Source: Molanna angustata (Eukaryota; Arthropoda; Insecta; Trichoptera; Molannidae). Taken from it: DNA of 64,000 bases. This document shows positions 45,650-58,870 of the stretch, in pieces. The stretch lies in contig OY754964.1 of assembly GCA_963576475.1 (NCBI GenBank), positions 6,004,149 through 6,068,148 of the forward strand. The letters are read 5' to 3'. How positions within the stretch are numbered: position 1 is the stretch's first letter; every line of letters begins with the position of its first letter. Below the pieces are notes generated by a model. That model ran no database searches. It worked only from the letters and a program-made list of their open reading frames with translations, and was not told where the DNA came from. A program made the translations under genes and the position numbers.

Positions 45650-48628
45650 ATGAGTCAACCAGTTGTGGTTCAGAAACAGAAATCTGTTTACCAACAACCT
45701 CTCCCTCTGGATGTAGCTTTGACAGATGTAGAACCAAACGATTATAATGGTTGGTCTGACTATGAAGTGCTAGAAAATCAGGTCGCAGGACATCAGTTCA
45801 TAGATGGAAAAGATTCTATTGGTAAGAAGAGCAAACCTATTTGGTTTAAAAAACTCAACCATCACCAATTTCTCTGCTTTTTATACAGGTACCTAGTTAG
45901 ATTGAGGATCCATATATGTATGTAGGTACATGAAGAAAAAACCTCACATTTCAGGAAAATAATAATCTTTATCTATTGAAATACAAAACCATTGATTTAA
46001 AAAATTCATTCATATCAGGGGGCAAGTCCGGTCAAAGTGATGAATGAAAACCCTCCATTTTGATATTTGATTTTTTTAAATATTCTATATAGAATGGTCT
46101 TGCTACACAGGTTTATAACGTGGGTTACCATGGAACGGGACTTGTCCTGCTGATTTCAACATAAAGAGTGCCTCAAAAAATAAAATTTTGAGCACCTTTA
46201 ACTGTCAGTCTAACCAAATGGATATAGATGGGTATAAATATAATTTTTTGGATAAATAACTAAACATTATCATAGAAACATTGAAAGAAAGTCACTTATT
46301 AAGTAAAAATTAAGTGCTGTAGGGATTTATGAACGTCGCCACCCACATCCAATATTTAAATAATTTATAATGATAAAATTTCTTACAGGTTTACTTAAAT
46401 GTAAAAATGGGACAATCCTTAAACCAGTTTCTAAACCCGAAACTGGAAAGAGAGAAATTCAATTTTACGAAGATCTTCAGTCCACAAACATTCCAACTCT
46501 TTTGGAAATGAGAGATTTGGCTCCAAAATACTATGGTACAAGAGTTTTAGAAATAAACGGAAAGAAGATTGAATTTTTGATATTGGAAAATATTTTGGAA
46601 GGTATCGCAGAACCGTGCATTATTGACATCAAAGTTGGTAAACAGACTTGGGATCCGTTAGCATCGCCGAATAAAATACAAAAGGAAGAGAAAAAATATG
46701 CAAAAAGCAAAGAGGATGTCGGTTTTTGTATACCAGGCTTTCAGCTGTATAAATTGTCTTCTAAGAATGTTTTTAAGTTTGATAAAGAATATGGAAGAAA
46801 GTTGAATGGTTCATCCGTTGTAGAAGGTTAGTTGAATAATTATTTTGTCAACATTTATTTATTTATTTATCTTCTTGTACATAACATAACAAAATATAAT
46901 GCACACTGACAGGCTTTCTAATTTCTTCCAACCAACCAGATTACAAAGTATGACAAAGTTGTATCAACAAAAGAATGAAAGGTAAAAAAAGCAAAGAAAA
47001 TATACACTATAATAAGATAAATATTAAAAGACAAAAAAAAAGAACATTATAGTAAAAAAGGATTGGGAAAGAACAAAGAGGGGAAATCGTGAACAGGTGC
47101 TATTCCTTCTCTAGTTTTTTCTTGAAAATACCAAGTGAGTTAGACAACGCAATATCCGAACTTAGACTATTTCATAGTCTTGTTGATTGTACTTTGAACG
47201 ACGAGCTGAAAAATTCTGTATTTTACACAGGGATGGATAGTGTCGTACGTTCAGCAGATCAGAGTGGAAGTCCATGATTGGATAAATAAGTGAATTTGTT
47301 TCAACATGTTTTTCATAAAATAATAATATTATGATGGTTTTATGTAATTCAATAATATGACCAACACACTAACCTATATTTTATGTCATTCTGTATGTTT
47401 TGTTCAACAAAATCTGCATTTTGTTTTTTTAACTTTTATAGGTTTTAAGTTCTAAGGCTTCTTTTGAATATTCAATTGTCAATGTATCTTTTTAAAATGT
47501 CTGACAAAAAAAAAATTGTCATTCATTATTTGAAAATGTTATTTGTTGCAGCACTGAGACTATTTTTAAATGCGGATGACAATGGAAAGGTCAATCAGGA
47601 ATTGTTGATGGGGATTCTTACAATTTTACGTAAAATTCAAAAATGGACCAGAAGTCAGAATGTTGTAAAATTGTATTCGTCGTCTCTACTGGTTGTTTAC
47701 GATTTCCAAATTCTCGCAAAATTAATGTTTAAGGATCAACCTGAATCTGTACTCAGAAATGTCATGCTTAGAAATTATCCAAGGTTGGTACTCGTTAATT
47801 TATTACTTTGATTTATCAGCCAGAGGTATTTATACCCTTTTCTTTAACTTCACTTGTATGTCTGTACTGGAATTTCGCTATCAATTATAACTAACTTCCC
47901 GACCTGTTGAAGCTCTGAAACTCTCTAAATTTGTGTATTCCCAATGACAATGCTTGTTAAGACAGGTTGATTCATTTGATATTGTGATAAAATTGAACAA
48001 TTTTGTATTTTATACAAAGCAAACAAAGCTATGCTTTTCAGGCCGAACGTTAATAAAATTTGAATTGTATTCAATTAGAAGCAACAATAATATTTCACTG
48101 TTTTAGCATGTTTTCAATGTGCAAAATGTGCACCATTGTTTTTCTTGATAAATAATATTTTTTTGTATATACAAAATAAGGATTTAATTATGTATCCACA
48201 AACATGTCAGAAATTTCATATTTGATATATTTTTCTTTGATAATAAATAGTTATTTTTTTCCAGTTTTCCAATAATAAATAAACCAATTGGCTCTGAAGA
48301 TAAATCCAATATAATACCACTCATACTTAATTTGGATAACGACACAAATTCTCATTCAGTTGGAAAATCTTGTAACGATCACGCTGACAACTATTCCAAT
48401 ACATCAGTCCACCATGCAGATATTTCAGGAATCAAAAGATGTCACTCCCACGACAATTATTCCAATTTGTTAGATAATAAAATAAATAAAAATGTAAGGC
48501 CTTGGTACAACATCAAACTGATTGATTTTGCCCATGCCTTTCCATCTGATGACGGATCATTAGATACCAATTATATACAAGGAATTGATAATTTAGTAAA
48601 AATATTTGAAAGTTTTTTGAATTTTTGA
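45650..48628 (+). CDS. Ipk2: Inositol polyphosphate multikinase (IPMK/Ipk2), 4 coding exons
   Basis: Phosphorylates Ins(1,4,5)P3 and Ins(1,4,5,6)P4 toward InsP5 and acts on phosphoinositides, mostly in the nucleus. Exons: 45650-45821, 46389-46826, 47552-47783, 48265-48628; phases agree and junctions are GT/AG. The product is 401 aa (human 416). Landmarks are NGTILKP (64-70), the PxxxDxKxG catalytic motif as PCIIDIKVG (133-141), SSSLL (246-250), LIDFAH (366-371) and GIDNLVKIF near the C-terminus. The Asp/Lys of PxxxDxKxG and the IDF Asp368 are present. A low-complexity Asn/Ser/His/Asp stretch of about 50 residues precedes the IDF motif. The ATG at 45650 lies 22 bases after an acceptor, so an upstream exon exists. 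It could be coding, since the frame stays open back to the acceptor. Confidence 0.95.
46017..46162. mobile_element. Short TIR element in an IPMK intron
   Basis: CAGGGGGCAAGTCC at the left and GGACTTGTCCTGCTG at the right form imperfect inverted ends about 145 bp apart. A similar GACTTGCCCCCC block flanks the palindrome at 22455-22645. No coding sequence. Confidence 0.45.
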
Positions 48629-48909
48629 TAAGAAAGTTTTTTCAATATTATGTCAAACTATATACATTAGCATTTAACAGTTGCATGTTTTTATTACATT
48701 CACTATCATTTCATGTCTTAGGCAGAGAGAATTTGGTGCCACATAATATATCTATCTTTTTAAACATCTTCTCATCACTTACATTTATGTACCGTTACAT
48801 GAACGCTTGTCGGTTTTTTATATTCACTTTAACACAGATGTGTCAGAAGAATTCTTTGAAATATCCCCGCTTCTCACTACATATATCTGTTGTTCTTCTT
48901 TCAATTATA

Positions 48910-49110
48910 TGGCAGAGTGGTTAGCATGAAGCTATAATACTAGCGGTTAGTGTGGTGAACTAGCAAGCCAAAGATCCCCATTTCAAATTGTGTCTCAAAC
49001 AATTTGATTCACTTGTAACACAAGCAATAGCTTATTTTAGGGAATTAACTTGTTTTGATTTCCTTGCCGGTGCTTTCCCCGAGCAAAATATATTTGTGTA
49101 CTGACATGGC
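48910..49110 (+). mobile_element. SINE family C, diverged
   Basis: TATGGCAGAGTGGTTAGCAT begins a degraded tRNA-like head, followed by the body block AGCTTATTTTAGGGAATTAA that is also in the SINE at 13845-14037. Confidence 0.5.
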
Positions 49111-50338
49111 CGAACAACGTTCTGGCAGATTGTTTTTAGTGTTTATATTTTTTTTACAGAATTTAATTGTGCTGAGTTCCTTGCTGTGACTTTTCACATC
49201 TTGAAATGTAAAAAAAATCTGTCAATTTTTGGACACCTTTTCTTGCAATAATCCACCAGTTAAGTGGTTAATGCACATTCTGTCAAATCTATCATATCTT
49301 TAATTATGTATTTTACGCTCATTCTCTTATAATTTCTAAGATTCGTGTCCGTTTTCAGCTGTTTTTTTTATATTCAGTTATTTATGTGTGCAAAGTAAAA
49401 AATTTCATTTTAATAATAAAGTTTGTTTCAATAATAAAGATGAATTCTCAGTATTATTATGAAATTATTAATATTTTTATAAATTGTTTACATTTGTGAG
49501 ATATATTGTTGAATATTTGTGTAAGTCATGAAATTTTTATCTAATTTCTAAGGTAGATTGTTGTTATATTTTACAATATTTTATGAAACCTTACGGAATT
49601 TGTGAAATGAAAATAACCATTTTTGTTAGATTTGATTCAAATTGAGAATTTTCTTTGATTTTTACACTTGTGTGCCAAGACTGATCAATGTGTTTATAAA
49701 GACAAATTTATTTTAATGTAGATTAATTATAATAAACTCAATCTTTTTTGAGTTACTGTTATCAATCTCTTAACATGTAAATAAATAAATTGTTGAGGTT
49801 TTTAACTGTTTTTGCTTAAAATTTCCTTAGCCTTTCCTTACATTCCTTCTCAACATTTATAAGAAAAAATGACCAAGGGAACTACCATAAGCATTGTAGT
49901 AATAGTAACCTTTTATTCGTATAGGCAATTTTTATCACAATTTTTGAACGTTGTACAATTTTTATCACACTCATGGAGGCGCCATAAAAATTAGTATACA
50001 CTACACAGCGACATAAGCAGTTGGCGCTTTCCCATCAATAATTTCTCTTTTATTATAATTTTCAAGTAAAAATGAGTTTTGATACTGATGATGAGTTAAT
50101 AAAGTAAATAATTTGATAAATCGTAAATTACCGAACTAACCCAAAAATCATAAGTTGACTTGGTAGCTTAGACTCCATATGCCCTTACAAAAAAAGCGTA
50201 AAATTGTAAACAATGGTGATGTACAGGTGCTCTAGTGAACCAAGTATATTTACAAAATATATATAAGTTACCCATAGAACAAGCTTCACATTCTTTTGCT
50301 ATAACAATATACTTGTAAGTAGTAAACAACATGGCATA
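49111..50338. other. Gene-free stretch after IPMK
   Basis: AT-rich; probable IPMK 3' UTR on the left. No repeat family recognised. Confidence 0.4.
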
Positions 50339-50340
50339 AT

Positions 50341-51304
50341 CCAACTGTCGATTCGTTCATGAGAATTCAATTCTCTGAATGAATCGACATTATTAAGCCA
50401 AGATGCGTGTACGAAGGAACATTTTGTATGGCGTAGTGGACTTTTTGCATGCTAATAACACCAACTAGAGGCCTCGCAGCATATATGTTCCCATGCATGG
50501 ATTTACTCAGAATTCAGAGTAGAACATTTTATGTGAGTTTTGTGTGTGTCTGTCTGTCCCCCCCTTATAACTTTTGATCCGCTGCATTTACAGAGCCTAA
50601 AATTTCAAAATATATAAACACATAAGCCTACAAAACTTTTATGCTCAGAATTGTGAATTTTTGTTTCAGTCAGGGGTTATCAACTTTTGAAATTTTGGTT
50701 TATTTTTCCATATATCTCAGAAACCATAAAAGATAGAACGCTGAAAATTGGTATATACATAGAAAAATACAAAATCTCAAATTAGTTTTTTCAAAAAAAT
50801 TCCAGGGTTCCTTAAACATTTTTTATTAAGAAAAATATTTTTTTTATGATAAAATTATGAGTTTAACTGCCTATATTTCCAATTTTTTTTTTAAAATATT
50901 AAAAAAAAGCCGAAACACCCCAACCAGATAATTTAATTTTCTATAAAAAATACTAACATTGTATTAGCACATCTCTAATTTTTTTTAACAATTTTTATAA
51001 AAATTGAATTTAGTTACGACATTGTTTCATACAAATTGTATGGCAGTCGCCTATACACAATATCTAAGAAGACTTAATTGTGTGATACTAATCTCCAAAC
51101 ATACATACACACCATCAGGCTGTTTTCATATTCTGGGTAGGATCAAAGGACTGACCTCCATACTATCCTATCTTGACATACATACCTAGGTACATGTGTT
51201 GTATAGAAAACCAAATATCTTAAAATATTAAATAATTTCTATTTATGGGTATATAGTTTGGTACTTATTCTTCAACTATACATACTATCGCTATCGACAG
51301 TTGG
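50341..51304. mobile_element. TIR element, CCAAYTGTCGAT family, best copy
   Basis: Starts CCAACTGTCGAT and ends ATCGACAGTTGG, perfect 12-bp inverted termini, possibly 14 bp with AT on each side. Length 964 bp. The interior shares several blocks with 8842-9624 and 25945-26158. No transposase; superfamily and target duplication unclear. Confidence 0.75.
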
Positions 51305-51439
51305 ATCTCTCATGTGTTACATACAACTAGTAAAATATAGACATCTCTCAATCTTTTCTCTCCTAAAAGAACTTCTCAAGACTGTATTTTTTTAATAAAC
51401 TCTGTATGGTTGTGCATGTGCAGCATACATATTGTCCTT

Positions 51440-51650
51440 TCAGCAACTCAAAGGGAACTGAGACAAAATGACGAGTGCGTTTTCACACAAGGCACGATGG
51501 AGTTACGATCCCTTAGAATTCCGTTTTGGCGTGCCAGGCCAATTGGACTGCATGGATATTGACATTCGTGAGTGCATTTTGGAATGATAACAAGCCATTT
51601 GGAACGATGGCACGCTCGTGAATGTGGGCCCTTACTCAACATATGCAGTC
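51440..51650. mobile_element. Possible MITE with imperfect inverted repeats
   Basis: GC-richer patch in AT-rich DNA. CATTCGTGAGTGC and GGCACGCTCGTGAATG are imperfect inverted copies about 30 bp apart, and related GGCACGATGG lies to the left. No coding meaning found. Confidence 0.35.
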
Positions 51651-53794
51651 GTTAATCGGCCTCTATTCAGAACAAAAATAAAACAATCAATTTGTTACAA
51701 GAAAGATATATTTTGTAATTTTTCAATTCTTTTTTTTATCTATAATAATGCTCATTAAAGAAGATCACCTTTAGATAAAAACCAATACAAATGGTTATGT
51801 GTATATATATATAAAGTTACTATATGGTACCTTCTTTAATACGCATAATATATATAACTCCACCAAAAATTACACAATTTATTAGTTAATATAATATACA
51901 GAGAATATTTTTTAGTGCAAAAAATAGTATTAACATATAAGAAAGTCACCAAAGTGTGAGACTGACAACACTCAATATTTTACACAAATAAAAATACATT
52001 CTTTTTTTGAAACAGGAACATCGATATTCTTATGAAAATACATAATATTCATCGTTGTAGATGAATTGAGAATCATTTCACTAAAATCTGTGAATTTATC
52101 GTTATCAATTTCTTACGTACATTCACAATATATTTCAAAACAATATTTCTTTAAACATTATTATGCTTTCTATTACAATTCAAACAGAGTGACCTTGATA
52201 GACACCATTCTTTAGATTTGCTAGTCATTTGGCAACATGTTTGTGCAGTCCTATAAATTTTGTAAAACATAATTGATTAGTATATTTTACCCATTTACAT
52301 CAAAACATGATGACACTTCTTTTACCAACATACAAAACAGTGTATAATTAATTAAGAAAGTGACTGTAAATATTGCATTTTTAAAAATAGATAAAAGGTA
52401 ACTTAAATTAAGTTTCTAGAAAAAATTAAGGTTTGTATTTTAGCAACTCCGATACTTTCTCTAATATTATTTTAACACATACTCAATAAAATTGTCCCAT
52501 TTTGGAAACAAGTGATTTTGATTATTTTACAAACTAACCCTGAGATGTCAAATCTCAACTTTGGTTGTCATTTTCAAACTGTGATAGTGGAAAGTGAACA
52601 GTTCGGATGTTAAGTTCCTCAATGAACAAAATTTATATTGGATGAGATTACAGAACTCGTTTTAAGTTGATTATACCATAGAGTGTTATAATATAGGACT
52701 ACAAAGCAATGTTGATAATTTTAGATTCATATCTTGTATCTTAAGACTGAATATTTTTTTTATTTAATATAATTTTTATTCTATAAAAATTAAAAATTTG
52801 TTTCAAAAATGACTATTTGAAAATATATATGTATTTATCAAGGCAGTGTGTTACTATTACATTTAATGAAAATCAATAATATCGTGTGAATATCAATAAA
52901 AGTATTATGTATTGATGTTTCATATAAATACATATTGAGTTTGATATAGATAGGATAAACAATATAACATATTGAATATAAAGTATATTACGAAGCAGAT
53001 TAGTAATTTGAAATATTCAGATATTGACCCATCTTTCAAACAAATATATTTTATATATCATGCATTAAAAAAATATTTACTCAGCTTACTTTATACAATT
53101 ATATTTATTACATTTCTAGAATAAACAAAATGAAATCCTTACACATTGCATTGCCTCAAACATTGTATTTTATATTATTATTTTACAGTAAAATTATGCA
53201 CATCAAAAATGTTAATAAGAATATTATTAAAATCTTTTACACATCACTTTAAATAGTTCTTTCGAAAAACATGAAAAAATGAAACCGTTTAACTATAAAA
53301 GTACACACAAAAATTAAAAATGAATAGTTTCCTCGTTGAATGTTTACTTACTTTTATCATATAAATCGAGATTCAAAGAATACATAAAAGAATTTGGTTA
53401 TCTGAAAATAATTAAAACTGTAAGTATGTAAAACTAACAGCGATGATAGTTCATAAGGAGCAGTAAAATCTCATAATACGAAGATTATTAGGAACATCAA
53501 TAAAGCAATGAATTAACATACAAAAGCAATATTAATAATTCCTCATGCATATTATACAAATTCATGTTATTGTGATGATTCTATCAAATAGTCAAGAATA
53601 ATTGAAAATATCTTAAATATATATGAATCTTAATTCAATATATTTTTTGTAACAACATTGTCTAGGAAACAATTCATTTATGATTGCCGAGTAGATGTAT
53701 GCATTTATAATATTCATGTGAAGAAAAAACTGAATATAGGATTCCAAGAAGATGTATTTTACTTAAATTAAGAAAACATGACAGTTAAAGATAC
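51651..53794. other. Gene-free stretch
   Basis: AT-rich, no recognised gene or repeat. Confidence 0.45.
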
Positions 53795-53797
53795 TTA

Positions 53798-54663
53798 GGC
53801 TCAAATTATAGAATAATTCTTAAGACCATTCTCCAAATGTGTCATCTCAAGACCGTCTTGAGATCATGCTCGAAAATCTGTATTGAAAGTAAAATATGTA
53901 CGCCGTCTCATTCGAGAAAGCGTATACGAAAAAAATGTGGATGCAGCTCTATAAATAAGTACTTTTTCTCGTGAATGGCAATAATTTCAGCATTGTTATG
54001 TTGGTAGCAGTGAGTTGGAATAGCTATTTATAGATATTTTGACAATTAGTTGTCTTGGTATCTTCGAAAGTGTAGAGAAATGTATGCATCATAATATTAT
54101 GATACCTGATTAAATAGTGAAAATGTCGACCATTTCATTCGGAAGAGGAAAAAGAAATACTTGTTCGTTTATCTGTCATATAGCATATTATGGGAATGTG
54201 TGTACCTACAGTCAATAGATCCAGGAAAGGCAGTCATTTCAAAATATTATACAACATGCATAGAATAACAACATGATATTTACTGGATGTACGGGAGATT
54301 TTATGAAATATTACAAAATTTAATTCACATAATTATTTTTTTGAATGATTGTATGTAAATTACTCCTGAAAGGTTCTAAAAAAGACTCTCAAAAATGTAA
54401 ATGTCAAAACAGTAATTAATGTGAAATTCGTCCGTGTCTATATGCGTCTCTTTTTTATGTAAAGCGCTGTCTCCTTCTCTCTCATTGGGACCAAGCTCAA
54501 GACAGCGGGATAGCTGTCTCGAAGCAATCTCAACTCTTTCTATACATTTCGAGACGGGTCTTGAGATCAAGCTCAGTGACTTTTGTTTCTTTAATACCAT
54601 TTTGGTTGAGAACATGTGCTCAAGACCAGTCTCAAGCTGGAGAACGAATCTATAATTCGGGCC
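53798..54663. mobile_element. Harbinger-like non-autonomous element, 866 bp
   Basis: Starts GGCTCAAATTATAGA and ends TCTATAATTCGGGCC, with TTA directly before (53795-53797) and after (54664-54666). A TTA/TAA duplication with GG-rich termini is the PIF/Harbinger pattern. Inner subterminal inverted copies contain TCAAGACCGTCTTGAGATCA on the left and related GTCTTGAGATCAAGCTC on the right. No transposase or Myb frame. Confidence 0.72.
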
Positions 54664-54666
54664 TTA

Positions 54667-55842
54667 ATTGTGACAGAAAGGTTGAAATTTCAACACCGAT
54701 CAACACATTAAGCATAGACAATTTAAAATATTCCATAAAGATACACAGAATATTGATTTGACAGAAAAATTTACTTCAATTTAAAAATATTAATTAACCT
54801 CAATATAATTACGAAGCTGGGAAAAACTCGTTTGTATTGTAAAAATCATTTTTAGATATTTTTTTAGAGCTTGTAAAAAATATGGATCTCACAGAATATT
54901 TAAGGCATAATATTAGTGAACTGACGTTCTAAAAATTATAAATTATTTAAATAATAGTATTTTATTATCTTTGAGAACAAATATAATATTGCTCCTTCCT
55001 GGTATTGTTACACATTTTTAAGATAAAATCACTATTTTGACAAATTGAAAAGTATATTTTAAAACAAATACAACATAATAATAACAATAAAGCATCCAAA
55101 CACAACTTGTATACAGGATTTAGTAAAATCCTCAAATTTTGCAAAATCATACTTCCAATAATACACGGAAGTAGATGAAAAACAAAGACACTCAACATAA
55201 ATATTGACTATAAGAATATTCACAGTTTTTCATGCAAAACACACTAATTGTTATATCATAACAATATTTATTTTAATATGTATTATGTAAATGAAACCAA
55301 ACCAAATAAAATTCACACAAGTAATATTAAAATACATGTACTATACATATTATGTTATGTACAAATCTGTGTGGCAAGGTAAGAGTATTCACTTTTCTAT
55401 CATTTTTAATTAAAATAAAGCAATAACATCATTACAAGTATATATTTAAATAATTATAAATATATTATTAAAACCAATAGACCAAGATCCAGTAACTTCC
55501 AAATTTACTTTTTTATTTTTTTTTCTGTAAAAGGATACCACAGCAGATTACAACAATTGGATATGAACCCTGAGTAGTGGCGGTTTTTGGAGTAACATCC
55601 TTCAAAGTGTTGAAAATTACTATTTTAATATATCAGTTATAGTATGAAGTGTGATTATTTATATCTACTACAGAAGACTATTAGAAATCACGCCTTTCAT
55701 TGACAGACACATTGACAGACAGTGGAAACTCCCTGACAGACACCATTAAAGAGACATTACAATTTATCACTCTACATACTATAACTGACGTGTTGAAATA
55801 AGATTTTTTAAACCCTTTAACCTTGGAGGAGTTAATCTTTAA
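54667..55842. other. Gene-free stretch
   Basis: AT-rich, no recognised gene or repeat before the MITE at 55843. Confidence 0.45.
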
Positions 55843-56123
55843 CCCTTTGAACATGTTAAGCAAAAAATAAAATTTGATATGAAAAATACAAATTTTCAAT
55901 AAAAAATAAAGTATTCTCTAAAATTCCTTTTAATTTTTTTTTATCACTATCTTGATTTAATACACCAAAAAATAATTGTCACGTTATATTTTAGGCGGCT
56001 CAAAAATTTTATTTAAATATATTTTTTCGCATCCAAAGGTAGCGTTTTTACAAGCCATGGACTATAGTCAATTTACGTGTCGAAAAATTCGGGCGACTTT
56101 AGTCGATTTACGCGTTCAAAGGG
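55843..56123. mobile_element. piggyBac-type MITE, 281 bp
   Basis: Begins CCCTTTGAACATGTTAAGC and ends ACGCGTTCAAAGGG, with TTAA on both sides (55839-55842 and 56124-56127). It is in the opposite orientation to the copies at 24600 and 62598. Confidence 0.85.
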
Positions 56124-56539
56124 TTAACTCGGAAATATGTTATCTCAGAAAGCCACCACTTTCCAGGGTTCATATTATCCAATCGTTGTTACCTGCTGTA
56201 GATACCTTTTACGAAAAAAAACAATCTTTCTATTATGACTTAAGTATAAGCATAAATTTTGTATACAAAATGACATAAGTGTAGAATCGCAAGATTTTAC
56301 ACTACAATAAAAACACATAAACATTGTGCCATTAAATAGACCTGTACTGACTAAACTGTGTATGAAAATGTACAAAAACTCAAATTTTCAGATTTTGTAT
56401 AGCTCAGTTTTGATGACAAATTATCATATCAAGGCCGCATTTGTTTAACTATTGGTTCTACAAAACAATAATAGTCTTAATTAATTCACTGATGTCAATA
56501 CTTTGGGGTTAGGTTGAGACCGTAGGGACCTAGCTAGTA

Positions 56540-56850
56540 AAGATGGGGTGGTTGCAGCCTCGTCCTGGATTCTGGCCAAAATGTCGGTGCTCCCTTCAAT
56601 TCACACCTATGAAAGAGCCAGACAGACAACTTAATGTCTTGCTCGACGGTCACTTGTCAAACGCGCCAAAGGTTCATCGCACTTGGTATGAAAACCATTG
56701 TGCGGTGAAGAATCGTCTTGAATCGTCTACACGAATACTAAGGGGTGGTGAGAAGACCCTCATCAAGGGCTTGTCAGAACTTAATCCAAATTCAATTTGG
56801 CGGACCCCCACGTTTGAGGTTGGCCTCTTATTTGCAGAGGTGTGAAACAT
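56540..56850. other. GC-richer patch, origin unknown
   Basis: About 300 bp clearly richer in GC than its surroundings. The plus strand has a 100-codon open frame without recognisable motifs. The minus strand reads RFFTAQWFSYQVR and LSCLSGSFIGVN, broken by stops. It may be decayed transposon coding DNA. Confidence 0.3.
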
Positions 56851-58714
56851 ATTTGATTGTAGTCCTTGTGTTGTAAGACGAGCAGACAGATTTTTAGTAT
56901 TCTATATATGGATTAATGCGCGCGCATCAAATCTTCGGCAATAACGGTGTCGTTGCAAGGAAATAAATATCCGATTCTCCCGCTGCGCCTCTGTGTATGC
57001 TAAACATTAACCAGAAAAAATATTCAAATTTGACACTTCAATGCCATGTTGTAAGATTTTGAATTTAATTTTGAATAGTGTTCGTCACTGTTTAAATTCA
57101 AAATTGTATGTTTCAATGTTAATTTATGTATATTAGTGAATATTTTGATTATGGTTATATAAAGATTACTGGAACATTCTTTTTACCCATCACATGTATG
57201 AATTAAAAATTTCTTTATGCATATTGTATTTCTATACAATATTTAAACGTTAAAAATTGCCAATTTTATATTTATTTCATTAAATACTAACATCTTTTTA
57301 TGTCCGATGTACTATAGTTAAGATTATTTTACTTTTTAAAAAGTAAATTTATCAAATCTTTACATGCAGTGAAATGAAGCAGTATTTTTAAAGATTTCTT
57401 AAAATTATTTAATTAAGAAAATAAAGGTTTTATCATTATGAAAAATACAGTACCTCATATTGACATTTTTAATATTTCTTAATTTTAAACAAGTGTTTTT
57501 ATTTTTATTTATTAAAAATATAAATTAATTTATTAGAGAATTTTAGAGAATTGGTAGAGGTATTGCGTATTGAGAAATCAACTCTCACAATTTATTATGA
57601 GGTATTAGATTAAATTACTTTTATAGAAGAGTAAATAATTGTATATTTATTTAGAAAGCACCGGTTGATAGCAGGAATTGTACCAATTCAGATGACAATG
57701 AAGTTAATTTTTGAATAAATTGTAAATATGAGATACTGTCTTGTGTAAGATGATACACAAAATTACGTGTCAAATTTGTCAACAATGGTATTATTGTTAC
57801 AAATATATTTTTTAAGTAAGAAACAATCAAGCTACAATTTTATAATCGAATGAAAAGGAATATTTTACTAAGATGAAAATAAAATTACAAAATGAAGTAA
57901 TTCAATAACTATCCATAAATTAAAATAATAATCTTTACATTAATTCATTTTCTAAAAAGCAAATATAATGTAGGGTTTCTATAAAACTAGATAAAACAAT
58001 TAATATCATTGTTATATTCATTTTTTCCAATTTGTATAGTCAAGTGATAACTGTTGAATTTTGGTAAATAAGAAACTAATGGTTTTAAATAAAAATACCA
58101 CACAATCGGACTATATTATGGCAATCTTTCTAAAGAATGAATGTATATGATGAAATTGTAGCAAATAGTTAATGAAAAACCCAACTACATATTGTGTATA
58201 GGTACATAAAAATTAACATTAATTTGGAGTAATACCTTAATTCAAAAATATATTTTTACCATTACTAAAACATTTTTTTTTTATCTTTCATTAAATTAAT
58301 ATTTTATTTAATGTGACGTAGATCAGAATATGCTACATAATATTTTTTTTGACAAGAATTTGATTCAAACTATTAACACCACTAATGGTCGCCAAAGCAC
58401 TTCTTAGAGATTTGCCACAACAATGTGATGTGTTGGATATAATTTAATAAATCATGATATAGTTGAAACAAAAATTAATTTAGTATTAATTTATTTTACA
58501 CAAATCAAAAAGATAGCTTTAACATATTAATATTATCATGCATCGTCATAAAAATAATAACTATTTTAATTAAATACTTGATACGGTCAAATTCAGTTGT
58601 TACTAGTAAGTTATATCAGAATTAAGTATATCGTAGACGAGAGATATTTTGAATTAGATGAAAAATGCCATATTAAAATGATGTTTTTGACACATGAAAA
58701 TAATGAATGACATA
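56851..58714. other. Gene-free stretch
   Basis: AT-rich, nothing recognised. Confidence 0.45.
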
Positions 58715-58870
58715 CGTTTGACTTGAGAGTGGGTTGGATTCCCGGTGGACACACAGTTTTAGTTGAGTTTTCAGTCTGGATCTGTGAGACAATAAAACAT
58801 CATAGGCCTCCAGAATGTAGCAACTTGTTATTAGGTGTGTGTTAAATTAATTTTCGACATAGCACCGGAT
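58715..58870 (+). mobile_element. SINE family B fragment
   Basis: Keeps the end of the tRNA-like head (GGATTCCCGGTGGACAC) and the body block CTCCAGAATGTAGCAACTTG. The 5' half of the head is missing. Confidence 0.65.
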
